From Burkholderiales bacterium (GTDB lineage: Bacteria; Pseudomonadota; Gammaproteobacteria; Burkholderiales; Burkholderiaceae_E), in NCBI GenBank assembly GCA_027487815.1, contig JAIYCW010000034.1:30096-94095 (forward strand): 64,000 bases of DNA. The letters run 5' to 3'. The notes under the pieces are model-generated. The model was not told where the DNA came from, ran no database searches, and worked only from the letters and a program-made list of their open reading frames with translations. The position numbers and the translations under genes were made by a program. Shown piece after piece: positions 18,945 to 28,566 of this stretch. Within the stretch, counting starts at the first letter, position 1. Each line of letters starts with the position of its first letter.

Positions 18945-20054
18945 CTAAACCGAAGCGCCTCCGGCAAGCGCCCGCTCCTTGCGCTTGGCGTAGGCCTCGT
19001 CTACAGCTCGCTGCTGTTCGGATCCGAAGCGCTGCACTGGCCAGCCGCCAGTGTGCTGCTTTACCAGGGCGACCAGCGAGCGAATAAATGCCGGTGACTC
19101 ATTAAGGCAATCTATTGTTCGGTAATCCTTACCACCGGCTTCCTCATAAGCTGCCCGAGCCTCCATGCCGATCTCTTCAATCGTTTCCAGGCAATCCGCA
19201 ACAAATCCTGGGCAAAACACGTCAACCCGTTTCGCTCCGCCACGCCCAAGCTCTTGCAGGGTGGGTTCGGTATAGGGCTGCAACCATTCTGCACGACCAA
19301 AGCGTGACTGGAAGGTAACGGTGTATTGATCTTTGGTCAGGCCTAGCTTTTCTGCAAGCAATCGCCCGGTGACCAGGCACTCGCAATGATAGGGATCGCC
19401 TGCCAGCAAGCTGAACTTGGGCACACCATGAAAGCTCATCACAAACTTTTGTGGCGGGCCTTCGCGCTCCCAGCTTGACTGCACTTGCTGAGCCAAGGCG
19501 TCGATGTATTCCGGTTGCCGGTGGAAATGCTTGATGGTGCGGATCTCGGGCTGATTACGCCAGCGGGCGAGCTCGCGCATCACCTCATCGACTACCGTGG
19601 CTGTGGTGGAAGCCGCGTACTGGGGATACATAGGCACCACCAGCAAGCGCTGCATGCCGCGTTCACGCAATTTTTGCAGCACGCTGCTGATACTCGGTGA
19701 GCCGTATCGCATGGCCAATGCCACATCAACATCAAGCCCGGCTTCCCCAAGATAGCCTTGCAGCAACTTGGCTTGCTTCACACTGATCACCTTCAGCGGC
19801 GAACCATCTTTGGTCCACACGGTGGCGTACTTGGCGGCTGACCGTTTGGGGCGCACCTGCAAAATGATGCCGTTAAGTATCAACCACCAGATCAGGCGCG
19901 GAATTTCCACTACCCGGGGGTCAGAAAGAAACTCCCGCAAATAGCGCCTCACCGGACCGGCCTCTGGCGCCTCGGGTGTACCGAGCTGCACCAGCAAAAC
20001 AGCCGTGCGCTCTTTTTGCTCATGCTTGAACGAGGCCTGCGCGGTAAAGCTCAT
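18945..20054 (-). CDS. hemH: Ferrochelatase
   Basis: The chosen ATG (20054) overlaps the stop of the upstream gene (ATGA) and gives 369 residues. A longer frame upstream is only shadow coding. The metal-site histidine is in FVMSFHGVPKFS, the conserved acidic residue in FGRAEWLQPYTEPTL, and the N-terminal VLLVQLGTPEAPE is typical. It inserts Fe2+ into protoporphyrin IX, the last step of heme synthesis. It is cotranscribed with hrcA and an NTF2-like gene, an order that ties heme supply to a heat-shock repressor gene. Confidence 0.95.
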   Translation of the reverse strand: MSFTAQASFKHEQKERTAVLLVQLGTPEAPEAGPVRRYLREFLSDPRVVEIPRLIWWLILNGIILQVRPKRSAAKYATVWTKDGSPLKVISVKQAKLLQGYLGEAGLDVDVALAMRYGSPSISSVLQKLRERGMQRLLVVPMYPQYAASTTATVVDEVMRELARWRNQPEIRTIKHFHRQPEYIDALAQQVQSSWEREGPPQKFVMSFHGVPKFSLLAGDPYHCECLVTGRLLAEKLGLTKDQYTVTFQSRFGRAEWLQPYTEPTLQELGRGGAKRVDVFCPGFVADCLETIEEIGMEARAAYEEAGGKDYRTIDCLNESPAFIRSLVALVKQHTGGWPVQRFGSEQQRAVDEAYAKRKERALAGGASV

Positions 20055-20563
20055 TTCGCGACACCTGGCAGACGGCGAATTGCTGCCGCGCTGACTGCGG
20101 CCTGATACTGCTTGTTCCACCCCAGCACCCAGCCCGAGGGCCCAAGCGCCTGACGCGACCAGCGCCAAAAATCAAACTCATCGATCTGCCGCACGATCAG
20201 GCCATCCCAAAAAGCCAGGTGGCTGGTCACCCGGTTGTGTACCTTTCGCCGCCCAGCGAAGCTGTACCGCGCATCCCACTGCACCATCGCCTTGCGCTCA
20301 TTGCCAGAAAGGATCGAATACTCAAGCGACCAATCGCCGCGCGAGCGCATCGCCCCCTGAGTCAGCATCAACCACATGGCTGCAATCTTTTCACCGCGCA
20401 AATCCTTGAACACCGGGTCGCTAAAGCTGGCGTTGGGGTGATAACACGCCGCCATGGCAGCCGCATCAAGCGACTGAAATGCGGTGTAAAAGCGATGCAG
20501 GGTTGCTTCGCACGTGGAGGGCTCAGCAGCCGACGCCTCGCTGTGCTCAAGAATGGAACTCAT
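20051..20563 (-). CDS. NTF2/SnoaL-like small protein
   Basis: This 170-residue protein has the cone-shaped NTF2-like fold signature: a first helix (LHRFYTAFQSLDAAAMAACY), then HPNASFSDPVF and the strands around MVQWDARYSF and SHLAFWDGLIVRQIDEF. SnoaL-like members bind or alter small molecules, and many have no known role. It sits between hrcA (3-base gap) and hemH (4-base overlap), so it should be made together with them. Confidence 0.75.
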   Translation of the reverse strand: MSSILEHSEASAAEPSTCEATLHRFYTAFQSLDAAAMAACYHPNASFSDPVFKDLRGEKIAAMWLMLTQGAMRSRGDWSLEYSILSGNERKAMVQWDARYSFAGRRKVHNRVTSHLAFWDGLIVRQIDEFDFWRWSRQALGPSGWVLGWNKQYQAAVSAAAIRRLPGVAK

Positions 20564-20566
20564 GCG

Positions 20567-21592
20567 CTACCCCGGATGTGCCGCATTGGTCAGTGCACTG
20601 CTCACCAGCTTCGCAGTGATATCGACAATCGGAATCACCCGCTCATAGGCCATTCGGGTCGGCCCAACCACGCCTAGCGTACCAACCACCCGGCCATCCA
20701 CTTCATAGGGGGCAACCACCACGCTAAGCTCCTCCATCGGCACCAGTTCCGATTCACCACCGATAAAGATTTGAACCCCCTCGGCACGGCGGGTGGCATC
20801 GAGCAACTGCAACAAGCTGGTTTTGTGATCAAACACATCAAACAATTGCCGCAGCCGCATCATGTTGTCTGACAGATCGGCAACATCCAGCAAATTGCGC
20901 TCCCCGGAAATCATCACCGGCGCAGCACCTTCATTAAACGCCTGCCCGCTGGCCTGCACTGCCTGACTCATCAAGCGGGTCATGTCATCGCGCAATCCGA
21001 GCAGATCGGAATGCAGCTTAGCTTGCACTTCCTCCAGACTGAGTCCCGCAAAGTTGCTGTTGAGAATATTGGCGGCCTCCACAAGCTGGGAAGCGGTGTA
21101 ATCACGTTCAACCAGCAAAATGCGATTCTGGACATCGCCCTCAGGGGTCACGATGATGAGCAAAATGCGTCGATCACCCAAGCGCAAAAACTCGACCTGC
21201 CGAAACAGGGAGGAGCGCTGAGGCGTCATGACCACCCCGGCAAAATTTGACAGGCTGGAAAGTAGTGCAGCTGCAGAAGATAAAACCCGTTGCGGCTCAT
21301 CGGTTTGCAGGCCACCCTGGATCTGAACTGTCTGTTCATCATGCAACGGCCGCACGGTGAGCAAGGTATCCACAAACAAGCGGTATCCGCGCGGGGTCGG
21401 CACCCGTCCAGCCGACACATGAGGGCTTGAAATCAGGCCCATATCTTCGAGGTCAGACATCACATTACGGATGGTCGCAGGGGAAAGCTCCAGCCCTGAC
21501 GCCCGGGACAATGTTCGCGAGCCGACCGGCTGACCATCTGCGATGTATCGCTCGATCAGGGTCTTCAGTAGGCTTTGGGCACGTTTATCCAT
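20567..21592 (-). CDS. hrcA: Heat-inducible transcription repressor HrcA
   Basis: The 341-residue protein has the winged-helix N-terminus ([20 protein letters not shown] and [19 protein letters not shown]) and the GAF-like core of HrcA. HrcA binds CIRCE elements, normally in front of groESL, and needs GroEL to stay active. No CIRCE dyad was seen in this window, so its targets lie elsewhere. Start is ATG 21592 with a GTG one codon earlier. The AGGG stretch overlaps this region, so the ribosome site is unclear. Confidence 0.93.
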   Translation of the reverse strand: MDKRAQSLLKTLIERYIADGQPVGSRTLSRASGLELSPATIRNVMSDLEDMGLISSPHVSAGRVPTPRGYRLFVDTLLTVRPLHDEQTVQIQGGLQTDEPQRVLSSAAALLSSLSNFAGVVMTPQRSSLFRQVEFLRLGDRRILLIIVTPEGDVQNRILLVERDYTASQLVEAANILNSNFAGLSLEEVQAKLHSDLLGLRDDMTRLMSQAVQASGQAFNEGAAPVMISGERNLLDVADLSDNMMRLRQLFDVFDHKTSLLQLLDATRRAEGVQIFIGGESELVPMEELSVVVAPYEVDGRVVGTLGVVGPTRMAYERVIPIVDITAKLVSSALTNAAHPG

Positions 21593-21707
21593 CACCCTGT
21601 TATTGTAATCAATGGCTTAGCTTCGGTAGGCAAAGCGCGGCTCAGGCATGCGGATTAGCCGTACGAACCCAGGTTTTTACGCGCCTTTGTGGTGTAATTG
21701 AATCGCT

Positions 21708-22706
21708 ATGACTGCTTTGCCTCCTTCTTCTGTGCCACTGTCGGACCTCACCACACCGGCTGGCCCTTTTACGGCCAAACCTGTGCGCCGCGCACTTTTG
21801 GTAGGCCGGTATCAAACCGAAGGCGTTGCGGGCACCCTGCTTGAAATCGCTGCGAGTTTGCAGCGCAGCGGTGTGATTGCGGTGTTTGAAACCGAAACTG
21901 CCCAGGCTATTCAACGCATGGATCTGCCCCATGGCAATGCAGCCGAGTTGGGGCCCAGCCTAGATATGGCGATTGCGCTCGGCGGTGACGGCACAATGTT
22001 GGGGCTGTGCCGCGAATTGGCGCCTTTTGATGTGCCGCTTATTGGGATCAACCACGGCCGACTCGGCTTTGTCACCGATATTGCGCTTGAGGCCTGGCCT
22101 CAGGCTCTCGGGCAGATTCTTGAGGGCCACTACTCCATCGAGGAACGTAGCCTCTTGCAAGCGCATGTGCGGCGTGCGGGCGAAAGCGTTTGGCAAGCCG
22201 TGGCGATGAATGATGTGGTGGTGAGCCGCTCGTCGCGGGCCGGAATGATCGAGCTGCAAGTGGAGGTGGATGGCATTCATATGTACAACCAGCGGGCTGA
22301 TGGTTTGATCATTGCTACGCCGACCGGTTCAACCGCATATGCACTTTCTGCCAATGGCCCCATCCTGCATCCACAGGTTGCTGGTCTGGTCCTGGTTCCC
22401 GTTGCCCCCCAATCACTTTCCAATCGGCCGATTGTGTTGCCCGATTCGGTGAGTATTGTGATCCGGGTGGTTGAGGGACGCGAGCCCCGCGTGGCAGCAG
22501 ATATGCAAGTGTTTAGCGACCTGCAGGACGGCGACGATATTGTGATTGCCCGCGCCCCATATCGGGTCCGCTTTTTGCACCCGCCGGGGTATAGCCACTT
22601 TGCCACTTTGCGCAACAAACTCAATTGGCATGAACTGCCGATTGGACGCGTGCAACGCAGTGAAGCCTGGGTCAACGGCGCCAGCTCGCTGCTCTCCAAT
22701 ATCTAA
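21708..22706 (+). CDS. nadK: NAD kinase
   Basis: This 332-residue protein phosphorylates NAD to NADP. It has the GGDGTMLGLCRE motif, the INHGRLGFVTDI strand and the NDVVVSRSSRAGMIEL and TGSTAYALSANGPI segments. The N-terminal 25 residues are extra compared with E. coli NadK. It diverges from hrcA and is followed after 17 bases by recN, the usual nadK-recN order in proteobacteria. Confidence 0.95.
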   Translation: MTALPPSSVPLSDLTTPAGPFTAKPVRRALLVGRYQTEGVAGTLLEIAASLQRSGVIAVFETETAQAIQRMDLPHGNAAELGPSLDMAIALGGDGTMLGLCRELAPFDVPLIGINHGRLGFVTDIALEAWPQALGQILEGHYSIEERSLLQAHVRRAGESVWQAVAMNDVVVSRSSRAGMIELQVEVDGIHMYNQRADGLIIATPTGSTAYALSANGPILHPQVAGLVLVPVAPQSLSNRPIVLPDSVSIVIRVVEGREPRVAADMQVFSDLQDGDDIVIARAPYRVRFLHPPGYSHFATLRNKLNWHELPIGRVQRSEAWVNGASSLLSNI

Positions 22707-22723
22707 ACCAACGAGAAGCGAGC

Positions 22724-24370
22724 ATGCTGCAGCGATTGATGCTGAGCCAGTTTGTGATTGTCCGGCAGGCTGAAATTGAATTTGGCCCGGGCTTTACTGC
22801 CCTGACTGGCGAAACTGGTGCCGGCAAATCCATTTTGCTTGATGCGCTCGGCCTGGTTCTTGGAGCACGCGCCGACCCGAGTCTGATCGCTGAAGGAGCC
22901 TCGCGTGCGCAGATCAGTGCGGAGTTCTCCAGCAACCCCACGCTCGACGCGCATTTGACCAGCCTGGATCTTCAGGGCGATGGCGGGGTGATTTTGCTGC
23001 GCCGCACGCTCGAGTCCGATGGGAAAAGCCGGGCCTTTATCAATGGCCATCCAGTGACGCTGACCCAGATGCGGGAGCTTGGCGATCAGCTAGTGGATAT
23101 CCACGGCCAGCATGCTTCGCAGGCTTTGATGCGCCCCGCTCACCAGCGCGGGCTTGTGGATGCTTTTGCCGATCATGCCCCCGAGCTTGAATCCCTTGCC
23201 CGTACATTTGAGCAATGGCAAGAACGTCAAGCATGGCTCGATAAAGCACTCAGCTCGGATCGTGAGATGGCGCTGGAGCGTGATCGATTGCGCTGGCGCT
23301 TTGACGAGCTCGACACCTTGCGCCCTAAAGCCGGTGAATGGGAGACGCTTGCCGAAGAACAAAAGCGTCTCGCGCATGCAGCCGAGCTCATTGAATTGGC
23401 CAGTGGCGCAAGTGCGGTGCTGCATGAAGACGACGCGAGTGTCAGCAGCGTATTGGCAGGTGTTGTGGGACGGGCCCGGCAGTTGGTGCAGATCGATGCG
23501 CGCCTGGAGCCCATCCTGCAGATGATCGAAAGCGCTCAAGCCCAAGTCGCCGAGGCCGCGAGCGATTTGGCCACCTATGCACAACGTATTGATCTTGATC
23601 CGCAACGGCTCTCGCAGGTCGAACAGCGCCTCACGACATTGCATGATTGCGCCCGCAAGCTTCGTATCGAGCCTGAGATGATGGCCGCAGAGCTCGAAGC
23701 CGTGCGCCAGGCCTTGCAAGCGCTTGAGGCCGCGCAGGATACTGAAGCCCTTCGCGCGGAAGTGCAAGCTCTGAAAGCCCGTTATGTTGAGCAAGCCGAG
23801 CGCTTGAGTAAACAGCGCAAGCAGGCTGCGCGCAAGCTCGCCAAATCGGTAAGCGCTACCCTTGAGCGGCTATCGATGGCGGGCAGCCAACTGCAGATCG
23901 ACTTCACCCCGGGTGAACCAGCCGCCCACGGCATAGATCATGTCGATTTCAAGCTTGCCGGTCATACCGGTACTCAGGCTCGCTCGATTGCCAAAGTGGC
24001 TTCCGGCGGCGAGTTATCGCGCATCGGGCTGGCCATATCGGTGGCCGCGGCCAAAGTCACCCATATTGCCAGCCTGATTTTTGATGAAGCTGATGCTGGA
24101 GTCGGAGGTGCGGTCGCGCAGGTGATTGGCGATCTGATGCGCGAGCTCGGCCAGGAGCATCAGGTGTTATGTGTCACCCATTTGCCGCAGGTGGCTGCCC
24201 GCGCTCATCAACAACTTCGGGTGAGCAAGCAGCGCGAAGGCGATGCAGTGATTAGCGAAGTCACGCCACTGGCAAGAGACGCCCGTATCGAGGAAATCGC
24301 CCGGATGCTGGGCGGCGTCGAGATTACTCCAATCACCCGTCGCCACGCCCGCGAATTGCTCGCTTACTGA
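22724..24370 (+). CDS. recN: DNA repair protein RecN
   Basis: The 548-residue SMC-like ATPase has Walker A (GETGAGKSILLDAL), a central coiled coil (about residues 150-380), the signature VASGGELSRIGLA and Walker B (LIFDEADAGVGG). It holds broken DNA ends during recombinational repair. I saw no clear LexA box upstream because the gene is tightly attached to nadK. Its 3' end overlaps the converging CDGSH gene by seven bases. Confidence 0.95.
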   Translation: MLQRLMLSQFVIVRQAEIEFGPGFTALTGETGAGKSILLDALGLVLGARADPSLIAEGASRAQISAEFSSNPTLDAHLTSLDLQGDGGVILLRRTLESDGKSRAFINGHPVTLTQMRELGDQLVDIHGQHASQALMRPAHQRGLVDAFADHAPELESLARTFEQWQERQAWLDKALSSDREMALERDRLRWRFDELDTLRPKAGEWETLAEEQKRLAHAAELIELASGASAVLHEDDASVSSVLAGVVGRARQLVQIDARLEPILQMIESAQAQVAEAASDLATYAQRIDLDPQRLSQVEQRLTTLHDCARKLRIEPEMMAAELEAVRQALQALEAAQDTEALRAEVQALKARYVEQAERLSKQRKQAARKLAKSVSATLERLSMAGSQLQIDFTPGEPAAHGIDHVDFKLAGHTGTQARSIAKVASGGELSRIGLAISVAAAKVTHIASLIFDEADAGVGGAVAQVIGDLMRELGQEHQVLCVTHLPQVAARAHQQLRVSKQREGDAVISEVTPLARDARIEEIARMLGGVEITPITRRHARELLAY

Positions 24371-26340
24371 TCAGATCGAAATCCAATGCGGCTATGGGTG
24401 CCGTCGCAGTAAGGCTTGGTTGCTGAACCCCCACATCGACACAGCATCGCCTGCCCGACCCGCTCAACCGTGCGCCCGGTGCCACTGCAAATTTCCAGCG
24501 CACCACTCACCATCAAGGGCCCGTTGGTTTGAGGCTTGATCGCCAACACACCATTACGAACGCTTAATGGATCACTCGGCCGTGTCGCAGGCTCACCGCT
24601 TGCAGAAAATCCGATCGTGGCATGCGCCCCGTCACAAAATGGCTTGTTGGCCGAAGCACCGCATCGACACAAGGTTGCGCGGTATCCAATCGACTCACCG
24701 TCCAATTCAATCGGAGCACGCACTGCATACGGCCCGTTTTCCCGTACATTCAGCATATTGACCGGCGGAGCCAACTCAGCTTCGACCGGCTCGCCATTGG
24801 CGGCTACGCGGCGATATTGAATCGCACCGGAAGGGCAGTTCTCAGCTACGGCGATCAGGGCCTCAGATGGCATGGCATCGGGATAAATCCACTTGCCTGG
24901 CGTATTCGCCAGAAACACTTTGGGGGCTTGCAACACACAGAATCGCGCGTGAATGCAGCGCTTGGCCTCGAAATGAATCGCCACTTCAGAGCCCACCTCA
25001 ACCTCGATGCTGCGCTCAATCTGCGGGGCAAATTCCGAATGCACACCGAGTTTGTCGGCGATCCGGCCAAGCTGAGCCGCAAGCATCTGTGCACCCGAGC
25101 CCATGGATGGGAGCGCTTCCTCACAAGCCTTGGCTATCTCCACCAAGCGCTCGCCAAATAAGCGCAATGAAGCACTGCCAATCGGAAGCACCGAAAGATC
25201 ACGCAAGGTGGCAAAGCTCATCCCGGCCATGACCCCCGGGAGCCCGGTATTGGCAGGCAAGGTGGTGGCGTACTCAGCCACCGGCACCATGGCATACATG
25301 CCGTCGATCGCACCGTCCAACAGAAGCTTTTTATTGCTTGGATTGGTTTCTGCAAATCCTTGAGCAAGCATGCGCAGCATGGCGCCATACACCGCGTTCG
25401 CCAGATCGACCGCCTGACCTGCTGAGGCACCCTCGATGAACACCTTTCGCTCCGGCGTGGGGGGTCTGCGCATCACCGGATTTCGTGCGACTGGACGACC
25501 CGGCACCACACCCGGATGGTCATTCTCAAATTGGTCCCAGGCGTCACGAATACTGATCAAGCGCCGATAGTGCCCCTGGCTACTGTCTTGCGGCGCACCC
25601 TCGCCCTGCAGCACAATCGTTTCGAAAGCCGCCATGGCGCTGGCGAGATCCGTCACCGCTTGCAGACCAGGCAACTGAATCAGATCATGGCCCACTTGCA
25701 GGCCAGGATCGCCACAAAACAAGGTGCGTTCACCAAGCGCTTTTGAAAGCTGCCGCACACCATCCTGCAAGCTGCGATAAAAGTGGCCAACGGTTGCAAA
25801 GTCCTGCGCGCTGGGCATCAGACGTTGAATGGGCATGATGCGTTGATACTGTCCGCGCAAGGCTGCAAAACTAGCCCCATCCGGATCATCATTGCCCTCG
25901 GGGCGTTCCAGATAGATGAAGTGTTGGAGCGTATCGCGATCAAAGCCGGCCAGTTCCACCACTATTCCTGCAGGATGCAAGCCCGGCGGAACCGGAAAAT
26001 TCGGACGCGAAAAGTGCGGTGCACCACCCACCGCCAATGTGAGGTTCGTGACCAGGGCCAAATGGGTCATTTCCTCAATCGCCACCCCGATCAGCACCCG
26101 CTTCCAACCTGCAAGGATAGCGCTTTGCTCAGCAGTCAAACCATCGGCTTCAGTCTTGATACTGAAAGCCGCATAGAGGTAGCAACACATGAGATTGTGC
26201 TCAATCTCTGCAGCCTCATTCAGCTGATAAATCAGGGCCTCTCGCGAGGGGATGTGGAGTGCGGTTTCCGCTGCACTTGCGGCTTGAAGTTGCGTCATCA
26301 GCACAGCATAAATCAATCCGCGACAACGCCTGATCAACAC
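24364..26340 (-). CDS. Ferritin-like / Fer4_19 / double-CDGSH fusion protein
   Basis: The 658-residue protein joins at least four metal-binding parts. Residues about 25-250 are a ferritin-like domain of the VioB-associated type, with E47/H48 in AEIEHNLMCCYLYAAF and E90/H93 in EEMTHLALVTNL. Residues 445-512 resemble the mono-cluster Fer4_19 domain (Cys462, Cys468, Cys502). Two CDGSH 2Fe-2S motifs follow: CRCG from 558 with CDGAH, and CRCG from 634 with CDGTH. It has no secretion signal, so it should be cytoplasmic. The substrate is unknown, and an oxidative or iron/redox role is inference. Start is uncertain (GTG 26340 or ATG 26298), and neither has a strong ribosome site. Confidence 0.75.
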   Translation of the reverse strand: MLIRRCRGLIYAVLMTQLQAASAAETALHIPSREALIYQLNEAAEIEHNLMCCYLYAAFSIKTEADGLTAEQSAILAGWKRVLIGVAIEEMTHLALVTNLTLAVGGAPHFSRPNFPVPPGLHPAGIVVELAGFDRDTLQHFIYLERPEGNDDPDGASFAALRGQYQRIMPIQRLMPSAQDFATVGHFYRSLQDGVRQLSKALGERTLFCGDPGLQVGHDLIQLPGLQAVTDLASAMAAFETIVLQGEGAPQDSSQGHYRRLISIRDAWDQFENDHPGVVPGRPVARNPVMRRPPTPERKVFIEGASAGQAVDLANAVYGAMLRMLAQGFAETNPSNKKLLLDGAIDGMYAMVPVAEYATTLPANTGLPGVMAGMSFATLRDLSVLPIGSASLRLFGERLVEIAKACEEALPSMGSGAQMLAAQLGRIADKLGVHSEFAPQIERSIEVEVGSEVAIHFEAKRCIHARFCVLQAPKVFLANTPGKWIYPDAMPSEALIAVAENCPSGAIQYRRVAANGEPVEAELAPPVNMLNVRENGPYAVRAPIELDGESIGYRATLCRCGASANKPFCDGAHATIGFSASGEPATRPSDPLSVRNGVLAIKPQTNGPLMVSGALEICSGTGRTVERVGQAMLCRCGGSATKPYCDGTHSRIGFRSDQ

Positions 26341-26378
26341 GCTGTCTTTCTGATCTGCTGGGCCCTACCCACCACCGA

Positions 26379-27023
26379 TCATCGGCATAACACCGCCCCC
26401 AAATCACCGTGCCACAATGCAAGTGCAGCCGCCGCAGCGCAAATCAGGCCTGCCAGGCGCAGCAAAGGCCTTTGCCACTGCCCTTGCCCCGGCTGACCGA
26501 GCATCCGCACTGCTGTCCAAAGCCAGGGCGACGATCCCACAACAAACGCAGCCATGGTGCTGGCACCGGCGAGCGCCGAGCCTGAAAGTGCCGCCAAAGC
26601 CACTGCGCCATAAAACAGGCCGCATGGCAGGAGCGGCAAGCTCGCACCCATCACCACCGCGCCTGCTTTCAAACCCTTTATTGGGATACGAACTACTGCC
26701 GCGCCCGAGGTTCCAAGGCCGCTTGCCCAGGTGCTTCCTGTAAACGCCAGATACAAACCATGCACCATCACCAATCCGAGCGCGAGGTGCATCAGAGGTT
26801 TGAGCGCCGAGACCGCAAGCGTGAGTTGCGCTGCCAATTCAAAAAAACCACCCGCGACAGCCCCGACCAGGATGTAGGCCACCGCGCGGGCAGCCAGCAT
26901 CAGATTGCGCTCGCTAGCCAGGCCTGCGGCAACACAAATCGAGCCGCACATTGAAGCGCAATGCACACCACCAGCCAGCCCCATCAACAAAGCGCCGCCT
27001 AACCAGCTCCAGGTCAGCCACAT
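26379..27023 (-). CDS. TauE/SafE (DsbD-like) family membrane protein linked to cbb3 genes
   Basis: The ATG at 27023 has AGGG about eight bases upstream and gives 214 residues with six or so membrane helices. The N-terminal GGVHCASMCGSICVA has a CX3C-type cysteine pair, and PLLPCGLFYGAVALAAL lies centrally. Such proteins are usually encoded beside cbb3 oxidase genes and are thought to help copper or cytochrome maturation. It follows hemN by 10 bases on the same strand, which supports a shared microaerobic operon. Transport of sulfite, as the family name suggests, is not implied. Confidence 0.75.
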   Translation of the reverse strand: MWLTWSWLGGALLMGLAGGVHCASMCGSICVAAGLASERNLMLAARAVAYILVGAVAGGFFELAAQLTLAVSALKPLMHLALGLVMVHGLYLAFTGSTWASGLGTSGAAVVRIPIKGLKAGAVVMGASLPLLPCGLFYGAVALAALSGSALAGASTMAAFVVGSSPWLWTAVRMLGQPGQGQWQRPLLRLAGLICAAAAALALWHGDLGAVLCR

Positions 27024-27033
27024 GCGGGTTGCC

Positions 27034-28410
27034 CTACAGCACCCGCGAGTAGCGGGTACGCTCCTGATCAGCTTGCAAGTAGCGATCAAACGCCATGGCA
27101 ATCAGGCGCACGAAAAACCATCCCGCTTCCGTGACCTTGATCCGGCGGGCATCAATTTGAATCCAGCCCAGATCTTCATAGCTGCGCAACTGCTGCAGTT
27201 CGCGCGCAAACACCGATTGGAAATTCACCAGAAACGCGGTTTCAATCGACTCGAATTCCACCACCCCCTGGCACATCAGCGCCATGATGACCGCGCGCCG
27301 CAACACATCGTCGCGCTGCAGCGCAAAGCCACGCACTGTAGGCAGTTCCTGATGATTCAGGCTGTCTTCATACTCTTCGATGGTTTTTGCATTTTGTGCA
27401 TACACCTGCCCTACCTTGCTAATGGCCGATACCCCAAGCCCTATCAGATCGGAGTCAGCCTGAGTGCTGTAGCCCTGAAAATTGCGGTGCAAACTGCCAT
27501 GCTTTTTGGCGATCGCCAGAGCATCATTAGGCAGCGCAAAGTGATCCATCGCGATGTATTCATAACCCGCCTCCTGAAGACCCGTCACTGTGGCCGCCAG
27601 CATGGCCAGTTTGGTACTCGCACCTGGCAGATCCGCCTCATGAATCCGGCGCTGCGCCTTGAAACGATGTGGCAGATGTGCGTAGCTGTAAAGCGCGATC
27701 CGGTCCGGGCGCAGGCGCGAAATCGTTTGAATCGTGCGCTTGAAACTTTCCACGGTCTGCTTGGGCAGGCCATAAATCAAATCCACATTGATGGATTCAA
27801 AACCAATCGCACGAGCTGCCGCCACCAATTCGAAAATTTCTGATTCAGACTGAATTCGGTGCACTGCGCGCTGCACCTCGGGCGCCAGATCCTGCACGCC
27901 AAAACTCAGCCTGTTGAGCCCGCGCTGAAACAAGAACTGCAGGCGTTCCACGGTTACCGTGCGCGGGTCCACTTCAACTGTAAATTCACCCCCCGGAACA
28001 GGCTCGACATGCCGGGTTACGATCTGCCACAGGCGATCAAATTCATCATTGGTCAGAAAGGTCGGTGTGCCGCCACCGAAATGTATTTGTGTAGTGCGGG
28101 GCCGTTGCCCAAGCGCCGCGCCCACAAGATTGGCTTCGCGTTCCAACGCATCAAGATAGGCATGGGCCCGGGAATGGTGCTTTGTGATGATCTTGTTGCA
28201 AGCGCAGTAATAACACAGCGATTCACAAAACGGGATATGGACATATACCGATACCGGCAAAGCCATATGCCCCGCCTGACGCTGCTGCAAGGCCAGTCGA
28301 AAGTCCTCCGGACCAAACGCCTCATAAAAGCGATCTGCAGTGGGATAGGAGGTGTAACGTGGCCCGGCTATATCAAACCGCTCAAGGGTTTGGGTGGGTA
28401 AAGTAATCAC
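27034..28410 (-). CDS. hemN: Oxygen-independent coproporphyrinogen III oxidase
   Basis: I start at GTG 28410, which has GGAG about eight bases upstream and gives 458 residues, the family length. The frame stays open much further upstream but that part is antisense to fnr. The radical-SAM motif is CESLCYYCAC, with VSVYVHIPF before it and HFGGGTPTFL after. It decarboxylates coproporphyrinogen III without oxygen using SAM and a 4Fe-4S cluster. An FNR-type box lies about 64 bases upstream of the start at the position expected for activation. Confidence 0.95.
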   Translation of the reverse strand: MITLPTQTLERFDIAGPRYTSYPTADRFYEAFGPEDFRLALQQRQAGHMALPVSVYVHIPFCESLCYYCACNKIITKHHSRAHAYLDALEREANLVGAALGQRPRTTQIHFGGGTPTFLTNDEFDRLWQIVTRHVEPVPGGEFTVEVDPRTVTVERLQFLFQRGLNRLSFGVQDLAPEVQRAVHRIQSESEIFELVAAARAIGFESINVDLIYGLPKQTVESFKRTIQTISRLRPDRIALYSYAHLPHRFKAQRRIHEADLPGASTKLAMLAATVTGLQEAGYEYIAMDHFALPNDALAIAKKHGSLHRNFQGYSTQADSDLIGLGVSAISKVGQVYAQNAKTIEEYEDSLNHQELPTVRGFALQRDDVLRRAVIMALMCQGVVEFESIETAFLVNFQSVFARELQQLRSYEDLGWIQIDARRIKVTEAGWFFVRLIAMAFDRYLQADQERTRYSRVL

Positions 28411-28467
28411 AAGAGGGCTCCGTAAGATGGCTTGGAGATACTTTCCACCTTTTTTTCGCCTTTGGCC

Positions 28468-28481
28468 TTGATCTGGGTCAA
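28468..28481. promoter_or_regulatory. FNR-type box between hemN and fnr
   Basis: TTGAT-CTGG-GTCAA matches TTGAT-N4-ATCAA at nine of ten positions. Its centre (28474.5) would place a class II transcription start near 28433 for hemN, 23 bases before the GTG. It also lies upstream of fnr, so autocontrol is possible. Confidence 0.7.
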
Positions 28482-28566
28482 TCCCGGCCGTAAGGTTGGC
28501 AACGCCAGCAGGCCCAACTGGCGCCAAGCTCGGTATCATCAAGTTGTCACACTCAATCGAGGCATC

